The notes beneath the pieces were generated by a model that worked only from the letters and a program-made list of their open reading frames with translations, searched no databases and was not told the origin of the DNA. DNA of 64,000 nt, from assembly GCA_021234155.1 (NCBI GenBank), contig JAJEKV010000095.1, positions 1,369,524-1,433,523 on the forward strand. The letters run 5' to 3'. This DNA comes from Isoetes taiwanensis. Taxonomy: Eukaryota > Streptophyta > Lycopodiopsida > Isoetales > Isoetaceae. Below are positions 1-10,476 of this stretch, piece by piece. The position numbers and the translations under genes were made by a program. Every line of letters begins with the position of its first letter. Position 1 is the first letter of the stretch.

Positions 1-104
1 AGGCCTGGCTTACTACCCGAACAACAAGATCCTGGCTTATCTTGTCTATGTAGAGTCATGTCTATCCTGAGGCCCGTCGCCAACAACAATCCCTGGAAAC
101 CATA

Positions 105-180
105 GCCATAGCTGGAAACCGAGTGGCCATAGCTGGAGTAGCCATAGCTAGAAACCGAGTAGCCATAGCTGGAGTAGGCA
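105..180. repeat. 36-bp tandem repeat, about 2 copies
   Basis: GCCATAGCT recurs at 105, 126, 141 and 162, alternating 21- and 15-bp half units, which gives a 36-bp period. It keeps an open frame (105-aa reading frame at 123-440), but the peptide is repeat-driven and I do not call a gene here. Confidence 0.8.
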
Positions 181-267
181 TACCTAAAAATCGAATCGCC
201 ACAATTCCAGAGCAAAACCGAAACAAGGGCCTGTTGTTTTATGCCGCCCAAGCAAAACTGAAACCCT

Positions 268-380
268 GCGCCTGCACCTCCCCCAAAACCGGAACATGCG
301 CCTGCGCCTGCCCCTGCACCTGCATCTGCATCGCCCACATCTGCATCATCTCCTACATCTGCATCGCCTCATCGCCCATC
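268..380. repeat. CTGCAYC-type minisatellite
   Basis: Imperfect 6-bp units of the kind CCTGCA/TCTGCA/TCGCCC run through this stretch. Nothing else is seen between 381 and about 495. Confidence 0.65.
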
Positions 381-494
381 ATGCTCGGACGGTGGCTGCC
401 ACGAATCTGTAGAATTACCCAAGGTCCAAAAAACTACTAACAAAACCCTAACCCCTATTTTCCGCTACACCATTAACAAAATCATAGTAAGAGA

Positions 495-2221
495 TAATTT
501 GCCAACCTTATAGCTTGACCCTTATTGTCCTTAAGCTCACCCTTCCTCCATTTATTCCACATTTGACGCAATAATGTATAAACATCATCTGGCATGAAGA
601 CGAACCTATTGACGTGCCCTCAGAATCTTCTCTGCCATTTGAAGGTAATGCTGCAATAGAACTCACAATGTTAGAAGCGGGAGATGGCAAATGAAATAGC
701 GCAATGGCACCATTTACCCACTAATATATGGCAAAACAGATATGAACGTACCTTGTACTCGTCATTTCTTGACTGCCCTTTTCCAGCGGGAGCTGGTCTT
801 CCGCATTCCTGATATTGCTTCCGCAGATGGTGGATCTGATCCACATAAGGTTCCTTGAAGACAGTCTTGGCCACAATGTCATTGACATCCACACTGAGCT
901 AAAGAAGGTTCAGGTCACTAACTCTGCATATTCTAAAATTATAGATCTTCCTGAGCTCAACTCTGGCATCTTCTGTCCCCAACTTACTGCACATAAGCTG
1001 AGCAGCAGAGACTGAATGATTACCATTGATAATGTAGAAACGTTCCCTACCAGATCAGATTCATGTGACCAGGTCAGCAATACCTTTGTGTCCGGATCAA
1101 AGGGCACCACATCTGCTGGAGTGAACATCGGATGTGGATCTTCTCCAAAAGATTTGCGGAGCTTCCTTACATGCTCGGGATTAATAACCCTGGCGGTCAT
1201 ATTAGGTGGTGCCTCTTCTAGATCCCAAATGGATATCCTCCTTGTGTATGTGACTCCAAGAGGAAACATGTGGTCGTGCTTCTGTATTTTTTTCAATGTT
1301 TCCTCTGCCATTTCCTCTTCGGCATTCCGGTCCATCTTCAGTTCCTCGGGCACCTCAAGGTCTGCTATCTTTTGCAATTTCCTAGCTCGGTGCGCTCTCT
1401 GCTGTGGAAGCTACCACTTTGTGTGCTTTGGCGCCTCCTTATTGTCACTAATAGTCCTCTTAGAATCATGCTTCCAAGTGGACTTCACAGGAGAATGATG
1501 TTGCTGCTCCTCTTGCTCATCCCTCTTCTCCTCTTGATGCTCGTCCCCCTTCGCTTCCTCCTGAGTCTGCTCTTCCTTTGTCCTTCTTCTCCTCCTGCCT
1601 TCGTTCCTCTGGCTACTCTAGTGGCTGGTTTGACCTTCACCCCCTTTCTAATCACCTCTCCCAGCAGCCATCTGATGTCCATAGTGCTGGCATGTTGCCT
1701 GAGAGCTTCGCTCTAACAATGTGGGACACAGAGTTTTTTGACATGTCCATAGCTGCTCGCAGAATACCAAATCCCCTGAGGATCTCTACCGTGCCTTTGA
1801 TATCTGCTTGCTCGCGGAACTCATATGATGGCAACGGCTACCCCTTTTTTTTTGGCCGACAAAGCGTGGTTCTTTATGTTGGACTCTATCATTGTCGGGT
1901 CGTAGCACTGCCATTCCATACAATAGAGATCAATGCTAGCATTGACAGGATCCTCCACTGTGCCGCCAAGAAAGTCAAGTCTTCCCTGCGTCTCGACTTC
2001 CCTCATGTTTACTATGATGCCCATCTGGGCCACGAATTCCTCTCTCACCTCACCAGCACGGGACTTGACAACAAGGCAAAGCTCTCGCCTTTTGTCGCCC
2101 TTTGTTGGGTCCACACCTTCTGTCAAAGGTATGGCTCTAACAATCTCCATGAACCAAGACCTGCCAGCCAGGACCAGGGTCTTTGATGTAACTACGTTCT
2201 GTGCCTTCGGCGCATCAACAG
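495..2221 (-). pseudogene. broken gene with ParB-like NGNHS motif, unknown function
   Basis: Minus-strand coding blocks follow one another but need frame changes. Block 1 (2221-1824) starts just after a good acceptor (TTATCTTGCAG) and includes SKTLVLAGRSWFMEIVRAIP. Block 2 (about 1830-1655) is in another frame, next to a run of nine A. A charged, E/K/Q-rich linker follows. Block 3 (about 1377-1040) reads EELKMDRNAEEEMAEETL and later ARVINPEHVRKLRKSF. A one-base shift near 1044 leads to ERFYIINGNHSVSAAQ. One in-frame TAG lies near 899-901, then DVNDIVAKTVFKEPY up to a possible donor at 752, and a last block (604-495) with FMPDDVYTLLRQMWNKW. The pair INPEHVRKLRKSF plus YIINGNHSVSAA resembles the ParB/sulfiredoxin N-terminal fold (INP...L..SI then GxHR/AA). 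This is family resemblance only. It is probably a pseudogene, although single-base errors in the assembly could explain some shifts. Confidence 0.55.
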
Positions 2222-2354
2222 CTGCAAGATAAACATGGTAAGAAAATGGCATGTATCCACTTAGCACGATGATTAACGTGATATATGAAATGGCGCAGGT
2301 GCGCCGTTTGAAGGAAATGGCACACGTGCGCCATTTCGAGAATGCCTCTCTAAT

Positions 2355-2405
2355 CTTAATGAGGTGCATGAGTTGCGCCATTTCCTACTCATGCACCTCA
2401 TTAAG
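2355..2405. repeat. 19-bp perfect inverted repeat
   Basis: CTTAATGAGGTGCATGAGT (2355-2373) pairs with its exact reverse complement at 2387-2405 across a 13-nt loop. The same arm sequence reappears inside the larger palindrome at 2424-2548. Confidence 0.9.
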
Positions 2406-2423
2406 ACCACAGGGAGACATCTT

Positions 2424-2548
2424 GCGCCATCTCGAGGATGCCTACGAGTCTCCCTCTGGTCTTAATGAGGTGCATGAGTAGGAAATGGCGCTACTCATGC
2501 ACCTCATTAAGACCAAAGGGAGACTCGTAGGCATCCTCGAAATGGCAC
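2424..2548. repeat. 125-bp near-perfect palindrome (58-bp arms, 9-nt loop)
   Basis: The left arm 2424-2481 matches the reverse complement of 2491-2548 with three mismatches, and the loop is GAAATGGCG. The arms contain the 19-bp repeat seen just upstream. The motif GAAATGGCGC or close variants is scattered from 2287 to 2675 in both orientations. The arrangement looks like a foldback element or an intergenic hairpin cluster. No coding sequence is seen from 2549 to 3035. Confidence 0.9.
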
Positions 2549-3035
2549 AGATGCGTTATTTCATATAGCTACGGCTACTTAAGTTAAACCTCCTAAATAC
2601 CGCGGTCACGCTATTTCTATATGGAAGGGGTGGCCACGGCTTGACCACGCACTCCATGATATAGAAATGGCGCGTCCGCACCATTATAGTAGCCTATGCT
2701 AGTCTAAAAAGATAAGAATCGAAACAAGAGAGAGACTAACCTGAGCCTGGCTCCTGGATTTTCAGCGAAGATTGCGCCATTGTATTTGTATGTCATATAA
2801 ATACACGTCCATATAATTGTTACTCCAACTTTTTTCAGGCCGCTCCCGGATCAAAAGGCGCTAGAGAAAGAAGGCAATTGAATAGGAGAGAGAATGTTCA
2901 GGGCGCTAGGCGCTGGCAGAAGGCGGAAGGCGAGAGGCGCAAAAGAAATGAAATGAAATGAAAAGTGGCACAAAAGAAAAAGATAAGTCCCCAAAAAAAG
3001 AAATGAACCGCCGCAAAAGAAATGTTTGCCTGCGC

Positions 3036-3203
3036 GCCCGTTCACCTCTCCAAATTTTTTCAAATTTGAATTTGCCTGCCCGTCCGCCTCTCCAAATTTT
3101 TTCAAATTTGAATTTGCCCGCCCGTCCGCCTCTCCAAATTTTTTTAAATGTGAATTTGCCCGCCCGTCCGCCTCTCCCAAGTTTGAAATTTGAATTTCCC
3201 GCC
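3036..3203. repeat. 42-bp minisatellite, 4 units
   Basis: Units start GCCCGTCCGCCTCTCC at 3036, 3078, 3120 and 3162, exactly 42 bp apart, and end in an A/T stretch (TTTCAAATTTGAATTTGCC). Decayed half units continue to about 3270. It lies 0.5 kb upstream of the plus-strand gene starting at 3689, so it may sit in that gene's promoter region. Nothing else is recognised between 3271 and 3688. Confidence 0.9.
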
Positions 3204-3688
3204 TGCTCGTCTGTCAATTTTAAAAAGTGCCCGCCCGTATTTTGAAGTTTGAATTTTCCCGCCCGTCGACTTGCCTTCATAATGAGGGCCTTTCATTGTC
3301 TTGTGTCAGAAGTCAGACATAGTGAATAGAAGGCGCTTCCGTCCTCGACTCCCTAGGTTGCGATTTTATGCTCCACGTCCTCGCTTCAATATTCGGGTGC
3401 TTTTTTTTTACCTACTCAATTTCGCGATGCTCCAGCACTGGCTCAGCACCTATTTTCAGCATTTGCTCGTGACGTGAAGGACGCCCTTCATCATTTTTGA
3501 AGGATGCCCTTCATCATTTTTGCAGGGTGTGCAGGCCTGCGCGCGAAAACTTTTCGCAGGCAGAATTGATTAGGTGTAGGGTGCTAGGGATTCTCGATTC
3601 CTGATCATTTCGATTTTGAAGCTTGATTGAAAGTGTAATTGGGAAGTTCGGTTTATTCTGCTACTCTTACGAATTCCAGCATCTAGCT

Positions 3689-5678
3689 ATGGCGCTCAAG
3701 TCCGATGAGGTAAAAATCCCTCTATTTCTCATGCTTTTTTCTTTATCTACTGATATTGAACTAAAAAAACACTGTTTGATGTTATCAGGAACTGCTTTTG
3801 GCAAGAACTGAGTACGAATTTTACACAAACAGAGGTTTGTGTAATGAAGGGAAGAAGCCAAAGGATTTGAAGGCCAAGGATGTTTCCGACCGTGATTTTC
3901 TTGATGTCTGGCAGTGCCCACTTCGGAAAGAAAAGATAAACTAAAAATTTGTTAGGCCCCGGTTCGCCACTGTGTTGTATGACCTATCAGAAAAGCAAGC
4001 CTACCAACAATGAGGTTAGGGTAACCTTTGCTCGAGCTTTTGCTTGGAGTAATACCCAACGAGCTTTGTCAAACCCTGGGCAATTCAAAGTAAACTGGGC
4101 TAGTTTTGCTGCAGAAGCTTATCGAACATCTGAGCGCCAGATTTCTAAGGGGGAGACCAGCAGCTACTGTTTGAATAGCAATGCTATTTTGGATCACTTA
4201 GGTAAGCTTGCTGAAATGAGGAGAGATGCAGAGGAGTTGCTATTATCAAAACAAGAGTCTTTATTGAGGAAAGAAGGTGTTGTCGCTGGAGCAGACATAG
4301 CTTGCAAAGCTATATATGAAAATATACAGTTCAAGCAAAAGTCCAGAGAAGACCTTGAACGTGATTTTCCAGAAGAAGTTGCTGCTATTGCAAAACTAAA
4401 GAATGATGAAGAAGTTATGCGAGAGCTTTTGGAGACAGCACTTCTGCAAATAGATTTTAAAGGGGAAGAACACATTCGTGCTGAAATTTCTGTGTTAAAG
4501 GATGAAATAGCATCCTATGAGGCATCAATGGCGAAGTGGCATGCAAAGGCTAAGCATATTTCAGCCATGCAGCAAGATAGTGAAAGTACCAAAACTCGGA
4601 TGGAGTTGGGTATGGGTGTCTATTCTTTGCCTTTGCTAACTAGTGATGTATGTCAGGCATGTGGCCTTTGTTTTCCTCAAGAATATGACCTAATTTGTTA
4701 AAATAAACCAATGTGAACATAAATACCATGTCTTTTACTTTTCGACTGTGCTGAAAACTATGCACTGTGTGGTTCCCTGTTGTGGAGAGGAAGTCCCAAG
4801 CAGTATTTTGTAGGAACTGGGATTCAAAGAATTGAGTACTGTTATTGAAGAGGACTCTAACTATGAAGATGAAGAAGAAACTGAACTAGCCAACAGTGCT
4901 GAAGATAAGAAGCAGAAGGATGAAATTGATCGCAGCACCACTTTGTACAATAAACGTGCAAGTATTGATTTTAAAGCAGAAAGGACTGGAAAATTAAGAA
5001 AAGGAAGACAAGGGCCAGCACAAAGAAAGACTCGAAACCTGTTTCAAATAAGTATTCTTGTTCATTGTATCTTCTAATGTTTTTGTTTTGTGCTAACTTC
5101 AATTCTATTTGAGCAGTTATAGATATTGACAAGCTGAGTCCTGTTAAATTTCCTCATATATCTCCCATAAAAGGTACACATTTAGTTTTAGTATTATAAC
5201 TTCTCTTTAAGTTACATTAATTTTAAATTAATCTTGCAGACAAGAAGACCCCTGGCAGCACTGGACAGCCTGCAGACAAGAAGACCCCTGCAAGAAACAA
5301 GTCTGGAGCACTGAAAAAAAATGGTAAGTCTAAGCGAAAATTTGAATAGTAGTCCATGTTCAATTTAATTGTAGTTAATATTGAATTCTTGTTGCAGGAA
5401 ATTTTTCTAAGATTGCTGCAAAAGCTTCTACTGAAGATGCAAGGATAGAGCATATAGAAGATCAAGATGCTGAAGCAGAAGTAGATGCTGGAGATGTAGA
5501 AAAAAAGGATGCTGAAGAGGTGCTTGCTGAACAGACACTGGCTAACAGCCAAATTGGTGAAGTTCTAGCAGGTGTATCAGAGAATTATGGAGCAGATTTT
5601 GAAGAAGAAATCCTTCCAGGTGGTACACTCGAGGAAACTTATCTTGCTTTTAAAAAGGCAAGACTTTCTGGAATTTAG
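3689..5678 (+). CDS. spliced gene for a coiled-coil protein of unknown function
   Basis: Probable exons: 3689-3709 (MALKSDE, ending GAG|GTAAAA); 3789 to about 3941 (ELLLARTEYEFYTNRGLC... DFLDVWQCPLRKEKIN); a long segment to 4609; then 4830-5051, 5117-5173, 5240-5333 and 5398-5678. From 4609 onward every GT-AG junction keeps frame, which strongly supports real splicing. The long segment (about 4150-4609) is a heptad-rich coiled coil (LEMRRDAEELLLSKQESLL-like, then LKDEIASYEASMAKWHAKAK). Later exons are lysine- and acid-rich (DKKTPGSTGQPADKKTP; EDQDAEAEVDAGDVEKK) and the end is LAFKKARLSGI followed by TAG. The join at 3942-3960 is unclear: a TAA interrupts the frame and the reading moves to another frame, so an intron, an error or real decay is possible. 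The domain family is not recognised. It is convergent with the minus-strand gene ending at 6460. Confidence 0.6.
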
Positions 5679-5840
5679 CAATTTTCAAAGGCTTGTCCAT
5701 GCATTTAACTAGCATCTTAACAGAACCAGCATCTTATCAGCATCTACCAGGCTTGTTTTCTTTTTAAAATATTCTGAGGATCTTGTATACATACAACACA
5801 ATTTTGTTCCATAGTGTTGACATGTTTTTTGTATATTTCT

Positions 5841-6077
5841 GTGATAGCAATATGATTGCTCAAACATTCCAAGTGATATGAATACAAGTTTTGTTTGGTT
5901 ACTTAAGTTAAATTTGTTCTGTTATAGCAATATGATTGCTCAAACATTCCAAGTGATATGAATACAAGTTTTGTTTGGGTACTTAAGTTAAATTTGTTTT
6001 GTTATAGCAATATGATTGCTCAAACATTCCAAGTGATATGAATACAAGTTTTGTTTGGTACTTAAGTCAAATTTGTT
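5841..6077. repeat. 80-bp tandem repeat, 3 copies
   Basis: Units starting GTKATAGCAATATGATTGC begin at 5841, 5921 and 6001. They are nearly identical and end in TACTTAAGTTAAATTTG. They lie between the two convergent genes. From 6078 to 6459 there is only A/T-rich sequence with repeated CATTCATGTTTCAT-like words. Confidence 0.9.
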
Positions 6078-6459
6078 CCTCTTTTTTCAAGCATCTACAT
6101 CATATTTTCAAACTAAAACAATCATGTTTCATTCATGTTTACATATTTCATTATGACAACTAATTTGATCAACAAATTTGAGATACAAATGTGATCAATT
6201 GTGACAACTTCAATATGATCCTACATGACCATACATGTTTCATTCAATATGACAATGTTCTGCCCAATATTTCAATGTTTCATTCATTCATATTTCATAT
6301 TTCATGTTTCATTCAATGTAACATATTTTGTATCCATACCAATATGACAACAAATGTTTACCAATTCATAATGTTTCACATGATTCGAATACATATTCAC
6401 AATGTTTAAAAAGAATCACACCATTTACATTGTTTACAATTTACAATTTACAGTTTGAA

Positions 6460-7769
6460 TCACAAAGCATCTTTGCCTTTTGCTGCTTTTTCTTTTGATT
6501 TCTTCTTTCCATTCAGCTCATTTCCTTTAGACTCTAAAACTTCCTGAGCATAAATGGATGTGCTTTGATGCAAGCTGTCCATAATATGAGCTTGCACAAT
6601 GTCAGGGAGCTCAAACAGGTTGTTCCTCAATCTGGTCATATCAAAATTAACAGCCAAAACCAAATGGCTATATACACTGCACTCTGGCTCATGTTCTAGC
6701 AATTCATACAAGTTACCATTAATTAACTTGTAATATTTTCCAGTAACAACTACTTCATTCCTACCAAACTTTTGCCCCCAAGGATCCTTGTATGCTTTCT
6801 CTATAACATGCTTTGTTCTAGTGCATTTTAAAATATAAAAGTCTACTTTTTCTTTGTTGTTAGGCTCAGCATTGACAACAAAGTTATCTCCAACAGCAAT
6901 GATATCTGATTTCCACTCATGATCTCCTTCAAAAACAGGGCCTTCAACAACTTCCTCAACATAGCCAGCACCCATAGGTTTTAATTCAGAGTATGACCAC
7001 GTGCCTATTCTAGCAATGTAGGGACACTTTGCATATTTCCCTAACCAACAATTATGACAGAAACATATGAAGTTCATATGTGCCACTTGAATCGGGTCAG
7101 TTCTTTGAGTAGGCCTGATGGAATGAAATTTGCTAGAGCCAGATAGAGTTGCACAATCATACCTTTCACTTCTATCAATATCTCCTATGCCAACTTCCCA
7201 AAAATATCTGTCAAACACAAGCATTCAACAGCACACTTGTATCTGTCCTTGCCTTCCATTGTCATGTTGTCACTGAAATGTTTTTTGCAAAAAACCACTA
7301 CATCATGTGCATTTCTAAGTGGCATAGAATTTCGTTTTAACATCTCATGAGTTAGGGCTCTCTTAATAACAGCTCCAGCACCATCATGTTCACCTGTTTC
7401 TCTATCAGATTAGTGCTGGAAATGAACATTAACTCTAATTAAATGAAAATGAAAGTTACCTTTCCCATGATAAGAAGCAAAATAATTCCAAGTTATTGGG
7501 ATGCCACTAATTTGATAATTTCTTCCTAGAAAGTAAAATGTTCTACTTCCTTTCCACTGGCTAGAACATCCATCAGACCAAACAATATGTCTGTTGTACT
7601 TGATTTGTTTGCTGGACAAAAATGCTGCATGACTGTTCAAACAATGTTGCATAAACAAAGTGTCATGTTCCCTATCATCTGAAATGTAGAAATGAGTTTC
7701 TTTGATGATTCTTCTCTCATCTTCATCCAATTTAGGGTCATCACTTTTGGTGGCATGTATGTATAAGAC
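6460..7769 (-). CDS. DDE-like SDGC/HGKG/HDGAG protein, 3' part of gene, one frameshift
   Basis: An exon at 7769-7460 follows a plausible acceptor (TTTAATTGCATAG) and reads VLYIHATKSDDPKLDEDERR, then WSDGCSSQWKGSRTFYFLGR (about residue 65) and ASYHGKG. A 66-bp GT-AG intron (7459-7394) restores the frame exactly, giving HGKG-EHDGAGAVIKRAL. The second exon runs to the stop at 6460 with one frameshift near 7225. Its end carries a cysteine/histidine cluster (FCHNCWLGKYAKC) and a lysine-rich tail. Proteins with SDG(C/A)xxQxK, HGKG and DGxGxxxKR in this order are known to me as poorly described transposase-like proteins of animals and some plants. The acidic residues fit a DDE nuclease, but I cannot confirm that. 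The upstream exons are cut off by a LINE in the preceding intron. No function is assigned. Confidence 0.65.
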
Positions 7770-7881
7770 CTATGCAATTAAATTGAGAGATATGACATGT
7801 TTTTGCAAGTAAGAACTATATAAATCTCTATAGTTTTTTTTTTGAAGAACGTGATTTACTTCATATTATACACTCAAAATA

Positions 7882-8738
7882 TTACAAAGTACTCACAGAA
7901 GTAAGAAATGTCCCTGAAGCATCAATCACTTTTAGATGATCACTCCATATTGGAATTTTAATATGATCAGGCCAATTGGAGATCTGAAAGCAATTATACA
8001 ACTTCTTATGAATTTCTTGAAGCACCACCTGAGAAGAAATACGCTTATCATAAAAGACCTTTCTTCGCCTTCGCTTCCATACACTCCATATTAGCCAAGA
8101 CTTTGCCATGTGAAATGCAATCCTTTTAGAAGCAAATCCAATCGATTTGGATAAATACCCAAAAGAAAGTGCTGACTATCCAAAGATACTCCAAAAAGAG
8201 AATGCAGCCAGGACCTAAGACTACTCAGCTCTGCACACAAATATAAACAGTGCTCCAATGTTTCAATGCACCGCTCACACATTGGGCAAAGTGGGCTTAC
8301 TCCCGGCTTAAAGCGATGAACCATCTCATTAACTCTCAAAGAGCGATGAATCACCTGCCAAAGTAGAACATTTACCTTTGGAGGATTATATTTAGACCAA
8401 ACAAGGTTCTAGATGGATTGCCATTGAGAAGGCAAAGTCTGTAAGTGCCATTTTCGAGAAGGTGATAAAGTGTTTGAGGAGGTAAGCAATCTGTAGCATG
8501 AACTGACTAGCTTCTTGCCTTCTTTAATACCTTGAACAAAGTTCTAGCATCTCTTGTTACCCACCTTCTTAATTAGAGGAAGAGCACTTGCTACATAAGC
8601 CCATATACTGATATCTTTATCCAACAACCCATATGTCTCCTGAAACCATTGCCAAGGAGCAATGTCAATACCAAAATACCACTGTTCAATAGAGATAATA
8701 CCCGCTCTCCTCCACCTCGTTTGGGAATGCGCATGCAT
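7882..8738 (-). pseudogene. LINE ORF2 C-terminal part with zf-RVT domain
   Basis: Minus-strand fragments read GIDIAPWQWFQETYGLLDKD, then KVNVLLWQVIHRSLRVNEM, FKPGVSPLCPMCERCIETLE and HCLYLCAELSSL. The CPxC...ETxxHCLYxC pattern is the reverse-transcriptase zinc-binding domain of plant LINEs. A C-terminal stretch WSVWKRRRRKVFYDKR...VLQEIHKKL follows. Several frame changes and stops show it is dead. Confidence 0.8.
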
Positions 8739-8771
8739 AAATTTGACAACTGGGTGTAGTTGTCCATGAGC

Positions 8772-9377
8772 ATTAGGGATTTTTTGAGATCATAAAAGGG
8801 CCTTCTATAAGAACTGCTGACTAAGCTATATGAACTACCAATCAGAAAACAGAATTGGTAATCCAGTCAGCAAAACAGTTATAACTAACTCACTGGATCA
8901 CATTTTCTAGCATAAGTGTTGATAGAAAAGTCCAAATGAGCTCTTGTTTGGTGCAATAGATAGATCTCATTGAGACCTTTCCAACCTTAGGTGGTTTGCA
9001 TATCTTTTAGCCCCGTAGGATAGTAAAAAATGGTAAAAACTATATTTTTTGGAGTTTTGACAATCATAAGTGGTTAAAATATGTGCAAAGCACCTTTTCC
9101 CATGCTGCTTCCTTTTCCCATGCTTTTTTTTCTCCTCCCCTTTTCCATGCTAAGGTTGGAAAGATCTCAATGAGATCTATCTATTGCACTAAACGAGAGC
9201 TCATTTGGACTTTTCTATCAACAGTTATGCTAGAAAATGTGATCCAGTGAGTTAGTTATAACAGTTTTGCTGACTGGACCCGTCAGGCTCTGATTTCTGA
9301 TTGGTAGTTTATTTATCTTCATTTGGCTTAGTTGGCATGTTTTGGAGGCCCTTTTTTAATCTCAAAAAAACCCTAAT
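8772..9377. mobile_element. small inverted-repeat element A inside the LINE
   Basis: Its ends are CATTAGGGATTTTTTGAGAT and the reverse-complementary ATCTCAAAAAAACCCTAATG. The inner arms (about 8800-9000 and 9150-9310) are also reverse complements and include AGATAGATCTCATTGAGA. A second copy lies at 11,812-12,835. Removing it rejoins the LINE reading on both sides. No coding capacity. Confidence 0.8.
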
Positions 9378-9674
9378 GGTATACAAAGGCAACCACAGAA
9401 AGGGGGAAGATGCCTGGAGACAAGCTTCCCAATCAAATGTAATCACCTGCTGGACTACCTTCCAGGCCCAAAGCAAGCCTTTCAGTACTGGAGAAGCATG
9501 TGAAGAAGCTTTCAATGGATATAACAATGCCCAAGGGAGCTCAATTCTCACACCTCGCTTATGAAAAACCATACACTTCTTTACTGATTGTTTAAGTAAC
9601 TTCATACCTGGTGATGCACAATCATCTTTCAACAAACTGAACAGTAGCTTAGAAGCTAAGACCAAAAGTTCCAA
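9376..9674 (-). pseudogene. LINE ORF2 fragment upstream of the inserted element
   Basis: The minus-strand reading SLLKDDCASPGMKLLKQSVK and AWKVVQQVITFDWEACLQAS continues across the element at 8772-9377 into MHAHSQTRWRRAGIISIEQW. This fits the region between the RT and zf-RVT domains of a plant L1-type ORF2. It is assigned by position and strand; the domain itself is not diagnostic here. Confidence 0.55.
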
Positions 9675-9923
9675 GGTGCCAAAAGTTACACAAGTTAGTT
9701 TCCATAGTGTCCTCCAAAAGTTAGCTTAAATATAAGTAAAAAATAAGTAACTAAAACTTAATTTGCACTTCGAATAACTCTCAAGTCGTCCCAATAATCT
9801 TCTCAATATTCTTCACAAACCTCACATCTGATAATATCTTGCCAAAGTTCATTTTCGTCTCGAATCAATATTGCAAGCTTACTAGAAATAACGAATCTAG
9901 GTTTCATGTCTTATCGTTGCACT

Positions 9924-10476
9924 CAGGGATAGGTTCTGTACGTACGAAATTATTTTTCCAGACGTATAAAGTCCAAAAATACGTATTTTTAAGTTAAATA
10001 CGTATTTTTCATATTTTTAACCTACCGGCCGGAAAAAAAAAAGCGAAACCTTCAGTTTCGCTTACGCGAAAATTCGAAAAAAAAAATAATAATAATAATA
10101 TTTTCGCGTAAGCGAAACTCGCTTACGCGAAAATTCAAAAAAAAAAAAATCGAAAAAAAAAAAAAAATTCTGTTATTTCGCTTATGCTTTTGACCCTCGC
10201 CTGGTGTGCCACGTTCAACTGTGCCACGCCAAGGGTGGGTGTCAATGCTTACGCGAAAAAAAAAAAAAAATCGAAAAACTCAAGGTTTAAACTTCGCTTA
10301 AAAAAAAAAAAAAAGTTTCGCGTAAGTTTAAATCAAGGTTTTCGCTTCTGTGAAATTTTTTCGACAATCGAAATTTTTTAGACGTATTTTTGATGTATTA
10401 AACGTCAAATTTGTGCCGTATCTTTCGAAAAATACGTATTATGTATAAAACGTATACAGTATTGAACCTATCCCTG
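9924..10476. mobile_element. hAT-like MITE
   Basis: Terminal inverted repeats of 13 bp, CAGGGATAGGTTC at 9924-9936 and its exact reverse complement at 10,464-10,476. The flanking octamers GTTGCACT and GTTGAGCT match at 6 of 8 positions, as expected for an aged 8-bp hAT target duplication. CAGGG ends are typical of hAT. The interior is A/T-rich with repeated TTTCGCTTACGCGAAA-like palindromes and (A)n runs, and no transposase. Confidence 0.8.

Larger units (their letters stand above)
7834..9725 (-). mobile_element. 5'-truncated L1-type LINE (minus strand)
   Basis: A T run at 7834-7843 is the poly(A) tail on the minus strand, preceded by CGTTCTTC, the same tail seen in the LINE copy ending at 11,881. 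Minus-strand coding includes the RT C-terminal region, the zinc-binding end domain (zf-RVT) and the tail. It is split by a small inverted-repeat element at 8772-9377. It landed in the intron just upstream of the DDE-like gene exon at 7769. The right boundary near 9725 is approximate and no clear target duplication was found. Confidence 0.75.

Noticed and set aside
123-440. 105-codon frame at the window start
   Set aside because: It is the translation of two minisatellites.
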